From: an uncultured Marinicella sp. | Lineage (GTDB): Bacteria > Pseudomonadota > Gammaproteobacteria > Xanthomonadales > Marinicellaceae | DNA: 64,000 nucleotides | Reading direction: 5' to 3' | Assembly (NCBI GenBank): GCA_947502595.1 | Contig: CANNAM010000007.1 | Coordinates: 107,997-171,996 of the forward strand | Shown here: positions 54,717 through 63,931 of the stretch, piece by piece | Position numbering within the stretch: position 1 is the stretch's first letter | Layout of the letters: each line of letters opens with the position of its first letter | Notes under the pieces: generated by a model | Told to the model about the DNA's origin: nothing | What the model saw: the letters and a program-made list of their open reading frames with translations, nothing else | The model's database searches: none | Translations under genes and position numbers: made by a program

Positions 54717-56035
54717 AAATACAAATTAATATACAACCCAAACAAACAGGCTTTACTTTAATTGAGCTGATGGTGGCTATGGTGATTGGGGTGATTATAT
54801 TGTTGGGCTTGATTTCATTGTTTTCTGCTTCTAGTTCACTCAATCGAACCCAAACAGGCTTGGCTATTCTGCAAGAAAATGGACGTTATGCCATCAGTCG
54901 TTTGAAACAAGACTTTGAATCAGCTGGCAGAAAACACTGTGCCACTTTATCCATGCCAGATAAATTCATTACTGAATGGGATCAAGGTTATGAAATGAGT
55001 TCATGGCGGGTATCCAATGCAGTCAATTTTACCAATGGATTACCATCAGTTGGCGAAATATATTTAGACAGTATCGGAGATGGTGATCAATTACCAGATG
55101 GCAGTACTATTGGCGCTTCTAACAGTTACCCATTAGACCCAAGTTATTTCATCCGTGGATTTGAGTGTAATTCAGGCACATGCTTGCCTGCATTAAACAT
55201 CCCTGGTGCCGATGCGTCTATAGTTATGCCGAGTGTTGGAACAACAGCAGGATCTAGGGCAGACAACACCGATATTGTGACTATAAGATACCTCAATGGC
55301 GGGAATCGAGTGACAGCCATAGGTGGACTAGGAACCAATTTAACTTTGGCAGAGACCAATTCATTCACCACTGGTGATGCCATAATTGCTGACTGTCAAA
55401 CCACCTATGTTACGCCGGCAGCTTGGGGCAGTAACGCAGTCACATCAAACACTCCTTTGCCCAATTTTAATTTGAATGGTGATACCAGGGTGTACAACCT
55501 GAACCAAGAATTAGCTAACATAACCTATTTTGTCGGCATCGATACAGATGTGAATGACACCAGCCGCATGATCAGTTCACTGTACCGTGCACAAAATGGC
55601 GTATCTCAGCCACTGGTAGAAGGGGTAGAGCGGTTTGATTTGTACTACTTGGCACAAATACAAACGGGGCATGTGGTGAGGCTGACTGCAGATCAGGTTC
55701 AAACCATTCAAGGTGGTGGAGACAATGATGGCGATGGGGCTGTTGATACCATCCAAGGTTGTATCAAACCCTCCACAATAGATTATTTGGGTGGCAATGT
55801 GACCTTGGCGAATGGCCCTGGTTGCTTGTGGCGTTCGATTTATGCCATTGAAGTCCATTTGCTGTTAAATACGGTGAATAACAGTGCGACGACAAATAAT
55901 GAACCATTTATCTATGCACCAGATGGTTTGGCACCACAAACACCAGGCGCAACTTTGCCATCTGGACTGTCTGCTGAAAGGATGTACCGCAGACATTTTA
56001 CTGCCATCGTTCCAATCAGGAGTTACACACTATGA
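54713..56035 (+). CDS. pilW: Type IV pilus minor pilin PilW
   Basis: The product is 440 residues from the ATG at 54713, which overlaps the pilV stop; the longer frame from 54632 lies inside pilV. It has the prepilin signal KQTGFTLIELMVAMVIGVII, followed by LLGLISLFSASSSLNRTQTG and the NGRYAISRLKQDFESAG helix common to PilW. At 440 residues it is longer than Pseudomonas PilW, the extra length being in the beta-rich C-terminal half. It includes a DNDGDGAVD segment near residue 340 that could bind calcium. Confidence 0.9.
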   Translation: MKIQINIQPKQTGFTLIELMVAMVIGVIILLGLISLFSASSSLNRTQTGLAILQENGRYAISRLKQDFESAGRKHCATLSMPDKFITEWDQGYEMSSWRVSNAVNFTNGLPSVGEIYLDSIGDGDQLPDGSTIGASNSYPLDPSYFIRGFECNSGTCLPALNIPGADASIVMPSVGTTAGSRADNTDIVTIRYLNGGNRVTAIGGLGTNLTLAETNSFTTGDAIIADCQTTYVTPAAWGSNAVTSNTPLPNFNLNGDTRVYNLNQELANITYFVGIDTDVNDTSRMISSLYRAQNGVSQPLVEGVERFDLYYLAQIQTGHVVRLTADQVQTIQGGGDNDGDGAVDTIQGCIKPSTIDYLGGNVTLANGPGCLWRSIYAIEVHLLLNTVNNSATTNNEPFIYAPDGLAPQTPGATLPSGLSAERMYRRHFTAIVPIRSYTL

Positions 56036-56658
56036 AAACACGGTATATACATATGAAAAATCAACAAGGTGCAGCATTGGCTGTGGGCTTGATATTGTTG
56101 GTCATCATTACCTTGATGGGCTACACAGGCATGAAAGGCACTATTTTACAGGAAAAGATGGCAGCTGGTTTACATAACAGAACCCTGGCCAATTCAGGTG
56201 CCAACAGTGCCATCAGGCAAGGGGAAAATTTTTTGTATAACCTGGTTGAGATCACCAATGGTGTGGATGTAAGAGGAACCCCGGGTGGTGTTTTTAATAA
56301 CCTGTACTCTTTGTTGTCAGATATTGATGACCCAACATCGCCTAAAAACCCAGTATTAACTGACTTTTTTCAACGCAATTGGAACAGCTCTAACGGCACA
56401 GAACACAATTATGATTTCACCAGTGCAAGTGGAAATGCAGGTCTGAATGCGCAGCCGCAATACATCATACACGAAGTGGTTTATGGCGGAGTAGGGTCAG
56501 GCAGATCAACTGATGGTGAAGAGGCTGCAAAAAAAGGGTCTGAATCAACACAACGTTCTTTTATGGTCACCGGTAAAAGTCAAAGTGGAGACGGCAACAG
56601 CATAGCGTTGATGCAATCCATGTTCACTGTTGTTACAGCCAGTGATGCCACCAATTAA
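56032..56658 (+). CDS. pilX: Type IV pilus minor pilin PilX
   Basis: A 208-residue protein. Its N-terminus has a QQGAALAVGLILLVIITLMG hydrophobic helix, the PilX_N type: it has Gly-Ala instead of Gly-Phe-Thr and lacks the usual Glu5. The conserved GTILQEKMAAGLHNRTLAN follows. PilX interacts with PilY1 and the other minor pilins. The start overlaps the pilW stop by four bases; a second ATG at 56053 would shorten the leader to the usual length. Confidence 0.88.
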   Translation: MKTRYIHMKNQQGAALAVGLILLVIITLMGYTGMKGTILQEKMAAGLHNRTLANSGANSAIRQGENFLYNLVEITNGVDVRGTPGGVFNNLYSLLSDIDDPTSPKNPVLTDFFQRNWNSSNGTEHNYDFTSASGNAGLNAQPQYIIHEVVYGGVGSGRSTDGEEAAKKGSESTQRSFMVTGKSQSGDGNSIALMQSMFTVVTASDATN

Positions 56659-56673
56659 TAGAGAAGAAATATT

Positions 56674-59600
56674 ATGAATATAACTAAAACCCCCCATTTG
56701 TTTGCTATAGCTACTGTGGTCTTTTTTGCAGGGTATGCCAGTCCAGCAAAAGCTTCATTTCTTGACTTGTCACATGATCCGTTGTTCTTAGACCAGTCAG
56801 TGCCACCAGCTATTTCTGTTACTCTTGATGATTCAGGCAGTATGTACTGGTCATATATGGGGCCTTCTGGTTCCAATGGTACTGACTTTACTGATCCTAC
56901 GCTCAATACCTTGTATTTTGATCCAAATATTACCTATTCACCGCCGTTAAAAGCCGATGGTTCGCAAATGCCAGACTCGAATCCCACAGCAGCTTGGGTT
57001 GACGGCTATCCCAATAATATGAATGACACGGTGGATTTAACCAAAGATTACATTACCATCAGGCGTGTTGTTTACAACAGGTATGACGACAATGTCAGAA
57101 TTGGCTTTGTTAATACCCAACAGCGAGGAATAGGCGATGTTGGAGCGCTTTATCAAAATTACCACCCTAACGCATGGGGAACAGCGGCTTACTACAGTGT
57201 AAGAAATGCTGCAAATACTGGTTGGGATACTGTCTACGTAACCGGTGATGATTTGAAAAACTTTGCCAACTGGTACAGTTATTATAATTCCAGAGCCAAA
57301 TTATCTAGGGCGGCAATCAGTCGATCGTTTTCAGGGTTTGGGCCAAACTTTAAGATTGCCTGGCAGGAACTGAACAGAAACACCACTTTCAGCCCATTAG
57401 AGAAATTTGAAAATACCCACAGGGCTGATTTTTTTAACTGGTTGTTCAAGTCCCCTACCAGTGGTGGCACACCGTTAAGGAGAGCATTTTATCGTGCAGG
57501 CCAATTGTTTGAATCTGACTCAAGTTATTGGAGTGCTGATTTCAACACCAACTTATCATGCCAACAAAATTTCCATATTGCAATTTCTGATGGTGGTTGG
57601 AACGGTAGTTTCAGTGCCACTGTTTTAATGGATGAAGACGGCGGTGCTTTACCTGGTGATACCAAAAGTTTGTACAGCAATTACACGGGTACGGGTGAAC
57701 AGGCCATATATAAGAAAGATGAAAGCAGAACAACTTTAGCTGATATAGCCTTCAATTCATGGGCCAAAGATTTAAATCCAAATTTAAACAACAATGTTAA
57801 AAGATTTAAGAAATCTTTCACTAAAAGTGATGGCACAAATATTGATTTAAGCGGCGTCAGTGATGCATGGCAGAGCGAAGAGTTTGTTTGGAACCCAAAA
57901 AATGACCCTGCTTATTGGCAGCATTTAGTGACTTACAATGTAGGCATGGGGCTGGAGTCAACCAGGGTACAAAATTATGAGAACAATAACTTTGCTAGCC
58001 CCAATTGCCCTTCACAAGCAGCAGTTGCTGATGCCAAAGAAGCTGTTTACTTGGGTTTAAGAAAAGGGCAGTGTAACTGGCCAGATGCCTCCAATGAAAA
58101 TGTCAGAATTGATGATGTATGGCATTCTTCAGTCAACAGCCGTGGTGATTTTTTCAGTGCCAACAACCCCACGGAGTTGGTAAAAGCATTGAACAATGTA
58201 GTTAATAATATTTTAGAGCGTGTTTCACGGGGCAGTTCTTCAACTGTTTCTTCAGGCGTAATCACATCCACCACTCGCGTCTATACACCAGGTTTTGATT
58301 CCTCGACATGGTCAGGTAGTTTGATTGCTCGTGAGATTAACGCAGATAAATCTTTAGGCGATCCTGTATGGGATGCAGCTTGTATTCTAACGGGTGGTTT
58401 ATGTGCTGCTACTGGTGAAAATGTTACTAAGCAAGCCATAAGAAAGGTTTTTACTTATGACCCAGAGAACGAATCTAAAGAAAGGTTTGATGCCACTCTA
58501 AAAACATCATTGAAAGGTTTAATTGGCACCAATGCGCAAGCTATGATTACCAATTTAGGTGTGACTGTAGATGAGATTATCGAGTACGCTGTAGGTGAAC
58601 AAAGTGAGGAACAGTCTAATTCTGGGGTGTTAAAAGATCGGGTCAGTGTTTTGGCTGATGTGGTCCACTCAAGTCCATATATTGTTCGAGGCCCTAGTGC
58701 TTCTTACTCAGATTCCCAATGGTTGCCTGGCACTGCTGAGCGTGCAGCAGCCGATGCTGATAATGGTTACCTACAGTTTCAAATCACACAAAAGGACCGC
58801 AACAACACCGTTTATATAGGTTCCAATGGTGGTATGTTGCATGCTTTCAATGCCGAAGGTGCTGATGAAGGCAAAGAGCGATGGGCTTACATGCCTTCCA
58901 AAGCATTGAACAACATACATCGTTTACCTGACCCAACTGCAACTCATTGGTCTTATGTGGATAATACACCAGTTGTAAGGGATGCGTTCTTTAACGATGC
59001 TTGGCGCAGTGTAATGGTGTCGGGTATGCGCTATGGTGGACAATCTTTCTTTGCTTTGGATGTGACTGACGGCAACAGTACTGAGCCTACTGTTTTGTGG
59101 GAATTTTCCGATGCTGACGATCCAGATATGGGCTACAGTTATGGTCAAGCTACTATTGTTCGGATTACCAGCACAGGTGAATGGGTAGCCTTGCTGCCAA
59201 ATGGCTACAACAACAGTCAACCAGATTATGCCAATCCTCTTGACCCGAGAAATCAAGTCAGTTTTTCAGGAAATGCCGTACTGTTTGTGGTCAGATTACG
59301 TGATGGCCAACTATTAACTAAAATTGATACTGGTGTAGGTGATGCCTTGACCCCCAACGGTTTGGCTGATGTGGTAACTGTGGATTCCGAATTTGTTACC
59401 CCTCCAGGTGCAAGCCAACCCATGGTGGATTATGGTGTTGATTATGGATATGCCGGAGATTTATACGGTAACTTATGGCGCTTTGATTTTACTGACACCG
59501 ATTACAGTAAATGGTCGGCAACAAAATTGGTTGCTGCCAATGGCATCAAAGAAAGACCGATTACTGTGAAGCCTCAAGTGGTTGCAGTGCCAGACAGTGT

Positions 59601-60246
59601 TAAGTCCAAGGAAAATGATGTCATCGTAATGTATGCCACAGGCAAGTATTTGGAACCTTCGGATCGTTCAATCAATTTGCCAGCTAAACAATACATTGTT
59701 GGTGTAATTGATGGTTTAGCTTCAACTGAAGTCAACTTAGATATCAGTTCAAGTGGCTTTATCGAGCAAACCTTCTCTTCAGCAGGGAGTGGTTATTTAA
59801 GAGACATTACTGCCAATGATGTCGATCATGCCAATGACAATGGTTGGAAGGTTGAGTTGCCAGAAAATGGAGAACGGGTGTTCAATCCATTGACAAAAAT
59901 TCAGACTCAACTGTTGTTTGTAACTTCAAATGTAACGGCAGGCACTGACCCTTGTGAAGCGGGTGGTAGAAGTTGGTTGATGGCAATTAATCCATTGACT
60001 GGTGGCGAACCTACACTTGGTCAAATATTCAAAAATATAGAGATTATAATTAATGGTGTGCCAGTAAGAATAATTGATGATGGTGCAGCGGTGGTGATAC
60101 AAGATTTTATAGTAGGTAAAATCAACTTAACTGAAGACAGAGATACGTTGTACGCAAACCTTGATGGGGTAAATGACACATTTACCGTAGATTTCCAGAA
60201 ATTCACTTGGCGTCGCAGAAATTGGACTAATTTATTAACAGAATAA
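56674..60246 (+). CDS. pilY1: Type IV pilus tip/assembly protein PilY1
   Basis: A 1190-residue exported protein with a signal (IATVVFFAGYASPAKA). The N-terminal half resembles a von Willebrand A domain with a MIDAS-like TLDDSGSMYWS near residue 47 and IRIGF/IAISDGGWNG strands. The C-terminal half, from about residue 650, is the PilC/PilY1 beta-propeller (VYIGSNGGMLHAFNAEGADE, FFALDVTDGNSTEP, GDLYGNLWRFDF). PilY1 sits at the pilus tip, counteracts retraction and mediates surface sensing. I did not find a clear EF-hand-like calcium loop of the Pseudomonas type. Confidence 0.93.
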   Translation: MNITKTPHLFAIATVVFFAGYASPAKASFLDLSHDPLFLDQSVPPAISVTLDDSGSMYWSYMGPSGSNGTDFTDPTLNTLYFDPNITYSPPLKADGSQMPDSNPTAAWVDGYPNNMNDTVDLTKDYITIRRVVYNRYDDNVRIGFVNTQQRGIGDVGALYQNYHPNAWGTAAYYSVRNAANTGWDTVYVTGDDLKNFANWYSYYNSRAKLSRAAISRSFSGFGPNFKIAWQELNRNTTFSPLEKFENTHRADFFNWLFKSPTSGGTPLRRAFYRAGQLFESDSSYWSADFNTNLSCQQNFHIAISDGGWNGSFSATVLMDEDGGALPGDTKSLYSNYTGTGEQAIYKKDESRTTLADIAFNSWAKDLNPNLNNNVKRFKKSFTKSDGTNIDLSGVSDAWQSEEFVWNPKNDPAYWQHLVTYNVGMGLESTRVQNYENNNFASPNCPSQAAVADAKEAVYLGLRKGQCNWPDASNENVRIDDVWHSSVNSRGDFFSANNPTELVKALNNVVNNILERVSRGSSSTVSSGVITSTTRVYTPGFDSSTWSGSLIAREINADKSLGDPVWDAACILTGGLCAATGENVTKQAIRKVFTYDPENESKERFDATLKTSLKGLIGTNAQAMITNLGVTVDEIIEYAVGEQSEEQSNSGVLKDRVSVLADVVHSSPYIVRGPSASYSDSQWLPGTAERAAADADNGYLQFQITQKDRNNTVYIGSNGGMLHAFNAEGADEGKERWAYMPSKALNNIHRLPDPTATHWSYVDNTPVVRDAFFNDAWRSVMVSGMRYGGQSFFALDVTDGNSTEPTVLWEFSDADDPDMGYSYGQATIVRITSTGEWVALLPNGYNNSQPDYANPLDPRNQVSFSGNAVLFVVRLRDGQLLTKIDTGVGDALTPNGLADVVTVDSEFVTPPGASQPMVDYGVDYGYAGDLYGNLWRFDFTDTDYSKWSATKLVAANGIKERPITVKPQVVAVPDSVKSKENDVIVMYATGKYLEPSDRSINLPAKQYIVGVIDGLASTEVNLDISSSGFIEQTFSSAGSGYLRDITANDVDHANDNGWKVELPENGERVFNPLTKIQTQLLFVTSNVTAGTDPCEAGGRSWLMAINPLTGGEPTLGQIFKNIEIIINGVPVRIIDDGAAVVIQDFIVGKINLTEDRDTLYANLDGVNDTFTVDFQKFTWRRRNWTNLLTE

Positions 60247-60259
60247 CAGAGAAACTGAT

Positions 60260-60625
60260 ATGAATAAAAATATACTATTAATGGGTTGTTTAATAATGTT
60301 CTTAGGAGTGACTCCACAATTAAACGCTGATGTTGGGCATGTAATTACCCAAGTCAGCTCTGGTGTTCTTGAGGATGTTTCTACAGCTGATAACACCGTG
60401 GTTTTCCATGGCAAAAAATACCAATATAAAATCAATACTAAACCAAGTGTGTTGGCAGTGGATGAAGCTGAGTTGAAAGTGCTCAACATCAATGATTTAA
60501 AACCAGGTGAAAACTATTTTTACGAAGCCATTAGTTTTGCTAAAAATAAAGGACTGTTAAGCAATGCCTCAGATTTCAAAGAAATTATTTTTATTACTGA
60601 CACAAAGCCAATGGTGGAAGAATGA
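60260..60625 (+). CDS. Small exported protein in the PilY2 position
   Basis: A 121-residue protein with a signal (ILLMGCLIMFLGVTPQLNA), directly after pilY1 and overlapping pilE by four bases. In Pseudomonas aeruginosa the small gene between pilY1 and pilE is pilY2, and this product has a matching size. It contains repeated short beta strands (NTVVFHGKKYQYKI, LNINDLKPGENYFYEAI). I infer a positional PilY2 counterpart. Homology cannot be shown here. Confidence 0.65.
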   Translation: MNKNILLMGCLIMFLGVTPQLNADVGHVITQVSSGVLEDVSTADNTVVFHGKKYQYKINTKPSVLAVDEAELKVLNINDLKPGENYFYEAISFAKNKGLLSNASDFKEIIFITDTKPMVEE

Positions 60626-61035
60626 AGGTTAGTAAGGGTTTTACTTTGATTGAGTTGTTGGTGGCCTTAGCAATACTGGCTATGTTGATCGCTTACGCGG
60701 TACCTAATTACCGTCAATATGTGGTGCGCAGCAAACGTGCTGAGGCGCACTCTAAAGTATTGGAAGTGGCTGGTATGTATGAAAAATTTTATGCCAATAC
60801 CAACACTTACCCAACTGGAGTCTCTGGCGGAGGCAGTGCCCTGTCTTTAAATAATGATTTTTTACTTTGGGAAGATTATGAAATCAGTCAGGCTGGCAAT
60901 GCAGGTGCTGGTGCAACTTGGCGAATACAAGCTGCTGCAAGAGGAGCGCAAGCAACAGATGATGTTATTTGCGCAATCATTTGGTTGGACAACTTAGGTC
61001 GCAGAGGGCCTAGCGAAGACTGTTGGAATAATTAG
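60622..61035 (+). CDS. pilE: Type IV pilus minor pilin PilE
   Basis: A 137-residue prepilin with the signal VSKGFTLIELLVALAILAML. The classic PNYRQYVVRSKRAEAHSKVL helix and a C-terminal Cys pair (VICAIIWLDN and SEDCWNN) form the D-region disulfide loop. The position at the end of the fimU-pilV-pilW-pilX-pilY1 cluster and the IPTILKxx-like helix match PilE minor pilins of Pseudomonas. Its stop overlaps the convergent smpB stop by four bases. Confidence 0.9.
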   Translation: MKVSKGFTLIELLVALAILAMLIAYAVPNYRQYVVRSKRAEAHSKVLEVAGMYEKFYANTNTYPTGVSGGGSALSLNNDFLLWEDYEISQAGNAGAGATWRIQAAARGAQATDDVICAIIWLDNLGRRGPSEDCWNN

Positions 61036-61508
61036 TTAATTTGACCGCCTTTTAACACCCGTTGTTTTTGGCGGTTCCAATCTCTTTCTTTAGAAGCTGC
61101 ACGTTTATCGTGCAGCTTTTTACCTTGGGCTAAGATGACTTTCAGCTTAACTTTGCCTTTGATCCAGTACAAGCTTCTGGCCACCAAGGTTAAGCCTTTG
61201 CGTTCTACTGCGCCAATCAGGTGATTGATTTGGTGACGGTGCAATAACAGCTTTTTTAAACGGTTGGGTTCTGCGGTGATGTGAGTTGAGGCGGTATTCA
61301 ATGGTGTGACATGGCAATTGGTTAAGTAAACCTCACCGTCTTTAATAAATACATAACTTTCTGCCAAATTCACTTTACCTGCTCGCATGGCCTTTACTTC
61401 CCAGCCTTGTAATTCGAGGCCAGCTTCAAAATCTTCAATAAAATGAAACTCATGAGATGCCTTTTTATTAACGACAATGGTATTATCCTTTTTCTTTGCT
61501 TTTGCCAT
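61032..61508 (-). CDS. smpB: SsrA-binding protein SmpB
   Basis: A 158-residue tmRNA-binding partner for trans-translation rescue of stalled ribosomes. Conserved segments are KKASHEFHFIEDFEAGLELQ (partial), GWEVKAMRAGKVNLAESYVF and KVKLKVILAQGKKLHDKR. The basic C-terminal tail (KERDWNRQKQRVL) enters the mRNA channel. It is divergent from ratA, the usual arrangement. The tmRNA gene is not in this window. Confidence 0.96.
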   Translation of the reverse strand: MAKAKKKDNTIVVNKKASHEFHFIEDFEAGLELQGWEVKAMRAGKVNLAESYVFIKDGEVYLTNCHVTPLNTASTHITAEPNRLKKLLLHRHQINHLIGAVERKGLTLVARSLYWIKGKVKLKVILAQGKKLHDKRAASKERDWNRQKQRVLKGGQIN

Positions 61509-61617
61509 AATTGAGTACCTTTAAAATGAGTTGTAGATGCTGGGTATTTTCAGTTTTAAAATTCTTTTTTTAACGCATTAAGCAATTATAATATATGAAT
61601 CAACTTTTGGAGCTTAA

Positions 61618-62064
61618 ATGTCAGAAATAATCAAGTCAGCCATTGTGCCACACAACAGTTCTCAAATGCTAACTTTGGTCAATGATATAGACAAGTACCC
61701 AGAGTTTCTTAAATGGTGTAAGCGTGGTTATATAGACGAGCGATTGGACAATGGTTATGTGGCTGGGATGGTGGTTAATGTCAGTGGTGTACAGGTTGAA
61801 TTTTCAACCAGAAATACAGTTACTTATGACGGTGATTTGACTTCAATGTTCATGACTTTAGTCAGTGGCCCATTCAGAAAAATGACCGGTGAATGGCGCT
61901 TTTATCAATACCCAAAATTTGGTTCTAAAGTTGAATTACAGTTACAATATGAAATTAAATCACAATTGTTAGGTCGTATGTTTACCAAAGGTTTTGATCA
62001 AATAGCCGGACATTTAGTCAATGATTTTGTTAATCGGGCAGGGGTTGTCTATGCTGAAAGTTGA
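61618..62064 (+). CDS. ratA: RatA family START-domain protein
   Basis: A 148-residue coenzyme Q-binding/START-like protein. The sequence KSAIVPHNSSQMLTLVNDID, the YPEFLKWCKRG loop and the later GPFRKMTGEWRFY, with the C-terminal VNDFVNRAGVVY helix, are typical. In E. coli this protein was described as a toxin blocking 70S assembly, while mitochondrial relatives bind ubiquinone, so the physiological role is debated. It overlaps rnfH. Confidence 0.92.
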   Translation: MSEIIKSAIVPHNSSQMLTLVNDIDKYPEFLKWCKRGYIDERLDNGYVAGMVVNVSGVQVEFSTRNTVTYDGDLTSMFMTLVSGPFRKMTGEWRFYQYPKFGSKVELQLQYEIKSQLLGRMFTKGFDQIAGHLVNDFVNRAGVVYAES

Positions 62065-62332
62065 GTTGGTTTATGCCACCATTGAGGCGCAAGAAATTTT
62101 GCAACTGACGGTCAAAGAGGGTGCGGATATTGCAACTTGTATTGAAGTTTCAGGAATCACATCCAAACACCCTGAAATTGACTTAACAACTATGAAAGTA
62201 GGTATTTTTAGCCAAGTGAAACCACTGTCTCATGTGGTAAATGAAGGTGACAGGATAGAAATATATAGACCTTTGATAGCTGACCCAAAAGCAGTCAGAA
62301 GAAGAAAGGCCGAACTGGCAGGTAAAAATTAA
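62051..62332 (+). CDS. rnfH: RnfH family ubiquitin-like protein
   Basis: The product is 93 residues from the ATG at 62051, which lies inside the 3' end of ratA. The beta-grasp start is LKVELVYATIEAQEILQLTV. The family signature is KVGIFSQVKPLSHVVNEGDR followed by IEIYRPLIADPKAVRRRKAE. RnfH is almost always paired with ratA, as here. Function is unclear despite the name. Confidence 0.92.
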   Translation: MLKVELVYATIEAQEILQLTVKEGADIATCIEVSGITSKHPEIDLTTMKVGIFSQVKPLSHVVNEGDRIEIYRPLIADPKAVRRRKAELAGKN

Positions 62333-62668
62333 CTACTCGAGCTCTGTGGTGGTAACGTCTTCTTTGTTTGGGAAGTAATTGCCTTCAGTTCTTACCAGTT
62401 TGTTATCAGCAAAGAATAAACTGAATTTTTTAACTTTTTTAAACTTACCTTTGTGTTTTGAGGTGTTGATGTAATCCCAGCGGTCTTGGTTAAAAGGGTC
62501 GGCAATTGTGGGTGTGCCTAGAATAATCACCACTTGTTGTTTTGTCATTCCTGGTTTAACTTCATCAATGTCATCTTGTTTTAAGATGTTGCCTTGTTGA
62601 ACGGTGGTTTTGTAGCAGCCGGTTAAACAAAGCAAGGTTGCTAAAGCAGCGATAATAACAATTTTCAT
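62333..62668 (-). CDS. bamE: Outer membrane assembly lipoprotein BamE
   Basis: The product is 111 residues from the ATG at 62668. The lipoprotein signal ends in the lipobox LTGC with the acylated Cys at 18. The BamE/SmpA fold shows in DIDEVKPGMTKQQVVIILGT, WDYINTSKHKG and VKKFSLFFADNKLVR. It assists the BAM complex in inserting outer-membrane barrels. It is divergent from fur and directly abuts rnfH tail to tail, an arrangement I recall from Pseudomonas (omlA-fur). Confidence 0.93.
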   Translation of the reverse strand: MKIVIIAALATLLCLTGCYKTTVQQGNILKQDDIDEVKPGMTKQQVVIILGTPTIADPFNQDRWDYINTSKHKGKFKKVKKFSLFFADNKLVRTEGNYFPNKEDVTTTELE

Positions 62669-62694
62669 TTTAATATTGTGTTCAAAAATCAACC

Positions 62695-62713
62695 GATAAT
62701 GATACAATAAAAT
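62695..62713. promoter_or_regulatory. Weak Fur-box-like sequence in the bamE-fur promoter region
   Basis: The first ten bases, GATAATGATA, match the Fur consensus exactly. The remaining half is poor (about 11 of 19 overall). The position, about 28 bases before the fur ATG, would suit autoregulation. Confidence 0.3.
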
Positions 62714-62740
62714 TAATTAAATAACAGTTAAATCTTTCAC

Positions 62741-63139
62741 ATGAGTAAAAAAGATATCAAAGAAGCAGGCTTGAAGGTCACTTTGCCCAGATTGCAAATT
62801 CTTGAGTTTTTAAGCAACAACAAAGGTAAGCATTATACTGCTGAAGATTTATATGATGAAATGCGATCGGCTGATCATGACATTGGTTTGGCCACTATTT
62901 ACCGTGTATTGAACCAATTTGAAACGGCTGGTTTAGTGAGTAAAAACCAATTTGAAAATACCCAGGCTGTCTATGAGCTTGATACCGGTGAACATCACGA
63001 TCATATGGTAGATGTAGATACCGGCAAGGTGGTCGAGTTTTATGACCATGAATTAGAACAATTACAACTTAAAATTGCTGACAAAAATGGCTACGAGCTG
63101 ATTGATCATAAATTAGTTTTGTATGTAAAAAAGAAATAA
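62741..63139 (+). CDS. fur: Ferric uptake regulator Fur
   Basis: A 132-residue iron-responsive repressor. The winged helix has LKVTLPRLQILEFL and the recognition helix IGLATIYRVLNQFETAGLV. The metal site region is GEHHDHMVDVDTGKVVEF: the HHDH ligands are kept, but the two CxxC motifs of E. coli Fur are absent, as in Pseudomonas Fur. It needs no structural zinc of that kind. It is followed without a gap by queD, an unusual partner. Confidence 0.94.
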   Translation: MSKKDIKEAGLKVTLPRLQILEFLSNNKGKHYTAEDLYDEMRSADHDIGLATIYRVLNQFETAGLVSKNQFENTQAVYELDTGEHHDHMVDVDTGKVVEFYDHELEQLQLKIADKNGYELIDHKLVLYVKKK

Positions 63140-63493
63140 ATGGAAATATATAAAGAGTTTTATTTAGAGTCAGCTCATTGGCTGCCTAATGTACCAGAAG
63201 GACATAAGTGCGGAAATTTACATGGCCATTCATTCAAGGTTGTTATTAAGGTCAGTGGCGAGCCAGATGCTAAAATGGGCTGGATTGTTGACTTTGCTGA
63301 CATCAAAGCGGCATTCAAACCTATTTATCAGCAACTGGATCATGCTTGCTTGAACCACGTGGAAGGGTTAAGTAACCCCACCAGCGAAAATTTGGTGGTA
63401 TGGATTTGGGATCACTTGAAGCCCAGGTTACCACAGTTGTCCCAAGTAGAAGTTTGTGAAACTTGTACTTCTGGCTGCATTTATTCGGGTTAA
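63140..63493 (+). CDS. queD: 6-carboxytetrahydropterin synthase QueD
   Basis: A 117-residue T-fold enzyme of queuosine biosynthesis that turns dihydroneopterin triphosphate into 6-carboxy-tetrahydropterin. Zinc ligands are in ESAHWLP and LHGHSFKV. The catalytic Cys is in [10 protein letters not shown]. The C-terminal [13 protein letters not shown] holds the pterin-anchoring Glu. Its ATG directly follows the fur stop, so the two are probably co-transcribed. Confidence 0.93.
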   Translation: MEIYKEFYLESAHWLPNVPEGHKCGNLHGHSFKVVIKVSGEPDAKMGWIVDFADIKAAFKPIYQQLDHACLNHVEGLSNPTSENLVVWIWDHLKPRLPQLSQVEVCETCTSGCIYSG

Positions 63494-63625
63494 GACAAAC
63501 ACAACGCATTGAAAGTGTATTGATTTTTCATTTCAGCCAAAGTCGTCAAATGCAGTGACACCAAGGCATGCGGCTCATTGATTCTGCCAGCTATGAAATC
63601 ATTGTCATATTCTCTTAAAAAATAT

Positions 63626-63654
63626 TTGACTCTGGCATAATAAATGTCGATAAT
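63626..63654 (+). promoter_or_regulatory. Sigma-70 promoter of the tRNA cluster
   Basis: TTGACT (-35) and GATAAT (-10) are separated by 17 bases. The predicted transcript begins about 10 bases before the tRNA-Ala gene, with a CGCATCC discriminator. Confidence 0.7.
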
Positions 63655-63669
63655 ACGCATCCTCTTTGT

Positions 63670-63745
63670 GGGGCTATAGCTCAGCTGGGAGAGCGCAACA
63701 CTGGCAGTGTTGAGGTCAGCGGTTCGATCCCGCTTAGCTCCACCA
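63670..63745 (+). tRNA. tRNA-Ala (GGC)
   Basis: A 76-base cloverleaf. Acceptor stem GGGGCTA pairs with TAGCTCC. The anticodon stem CAACA/TGTTG encloses loop CTGGCAG with anticodon GGC, reading GCC. The T-arm is AGCGG-TTCGATC-CCGCT. The CCA end is encoded. Confidence 0.97.
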
Positions 63746-63791
63746 CTTGAGAGGCTTTGTGAAAACAAAGGAAAGTTTATAAGTGTCCTGT

Positions 63792-63867
63792 GTCCCCTTC
63801 GTCTAGTGGCCTAGGACCCCGCCCTTTCACGGCGGTAACAGGGGTTCGAGTCCCCTAGGGGACGCCA
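63792..63867 (+). tRNA. tRNA-Glu (TTC), first copy
   Basis: A 76-base cloverleaf. Acceptor stem GTCCCCT pairs with AGGGGAC. The anticodon loop CTTTCAC in stem CCGCC/GGCGG has anticodon TTC. The T-arm is AGGGG-TTCGAGT-CCCCT, and CCA is encoded. The following spacer contains a seven-base inverted repeat (CCTTATG at 63868-63874, CATAAGG at 63891-63897), probably a processing structure of the polycistronic transcript. Confidence 0.97.
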
Positions 63868-63931
63868 CCTTATGTATTTTGATCTTGATGCATAAGGAAG
63901 CACTGAAATTTAAGATCATATAATGTCCTGT

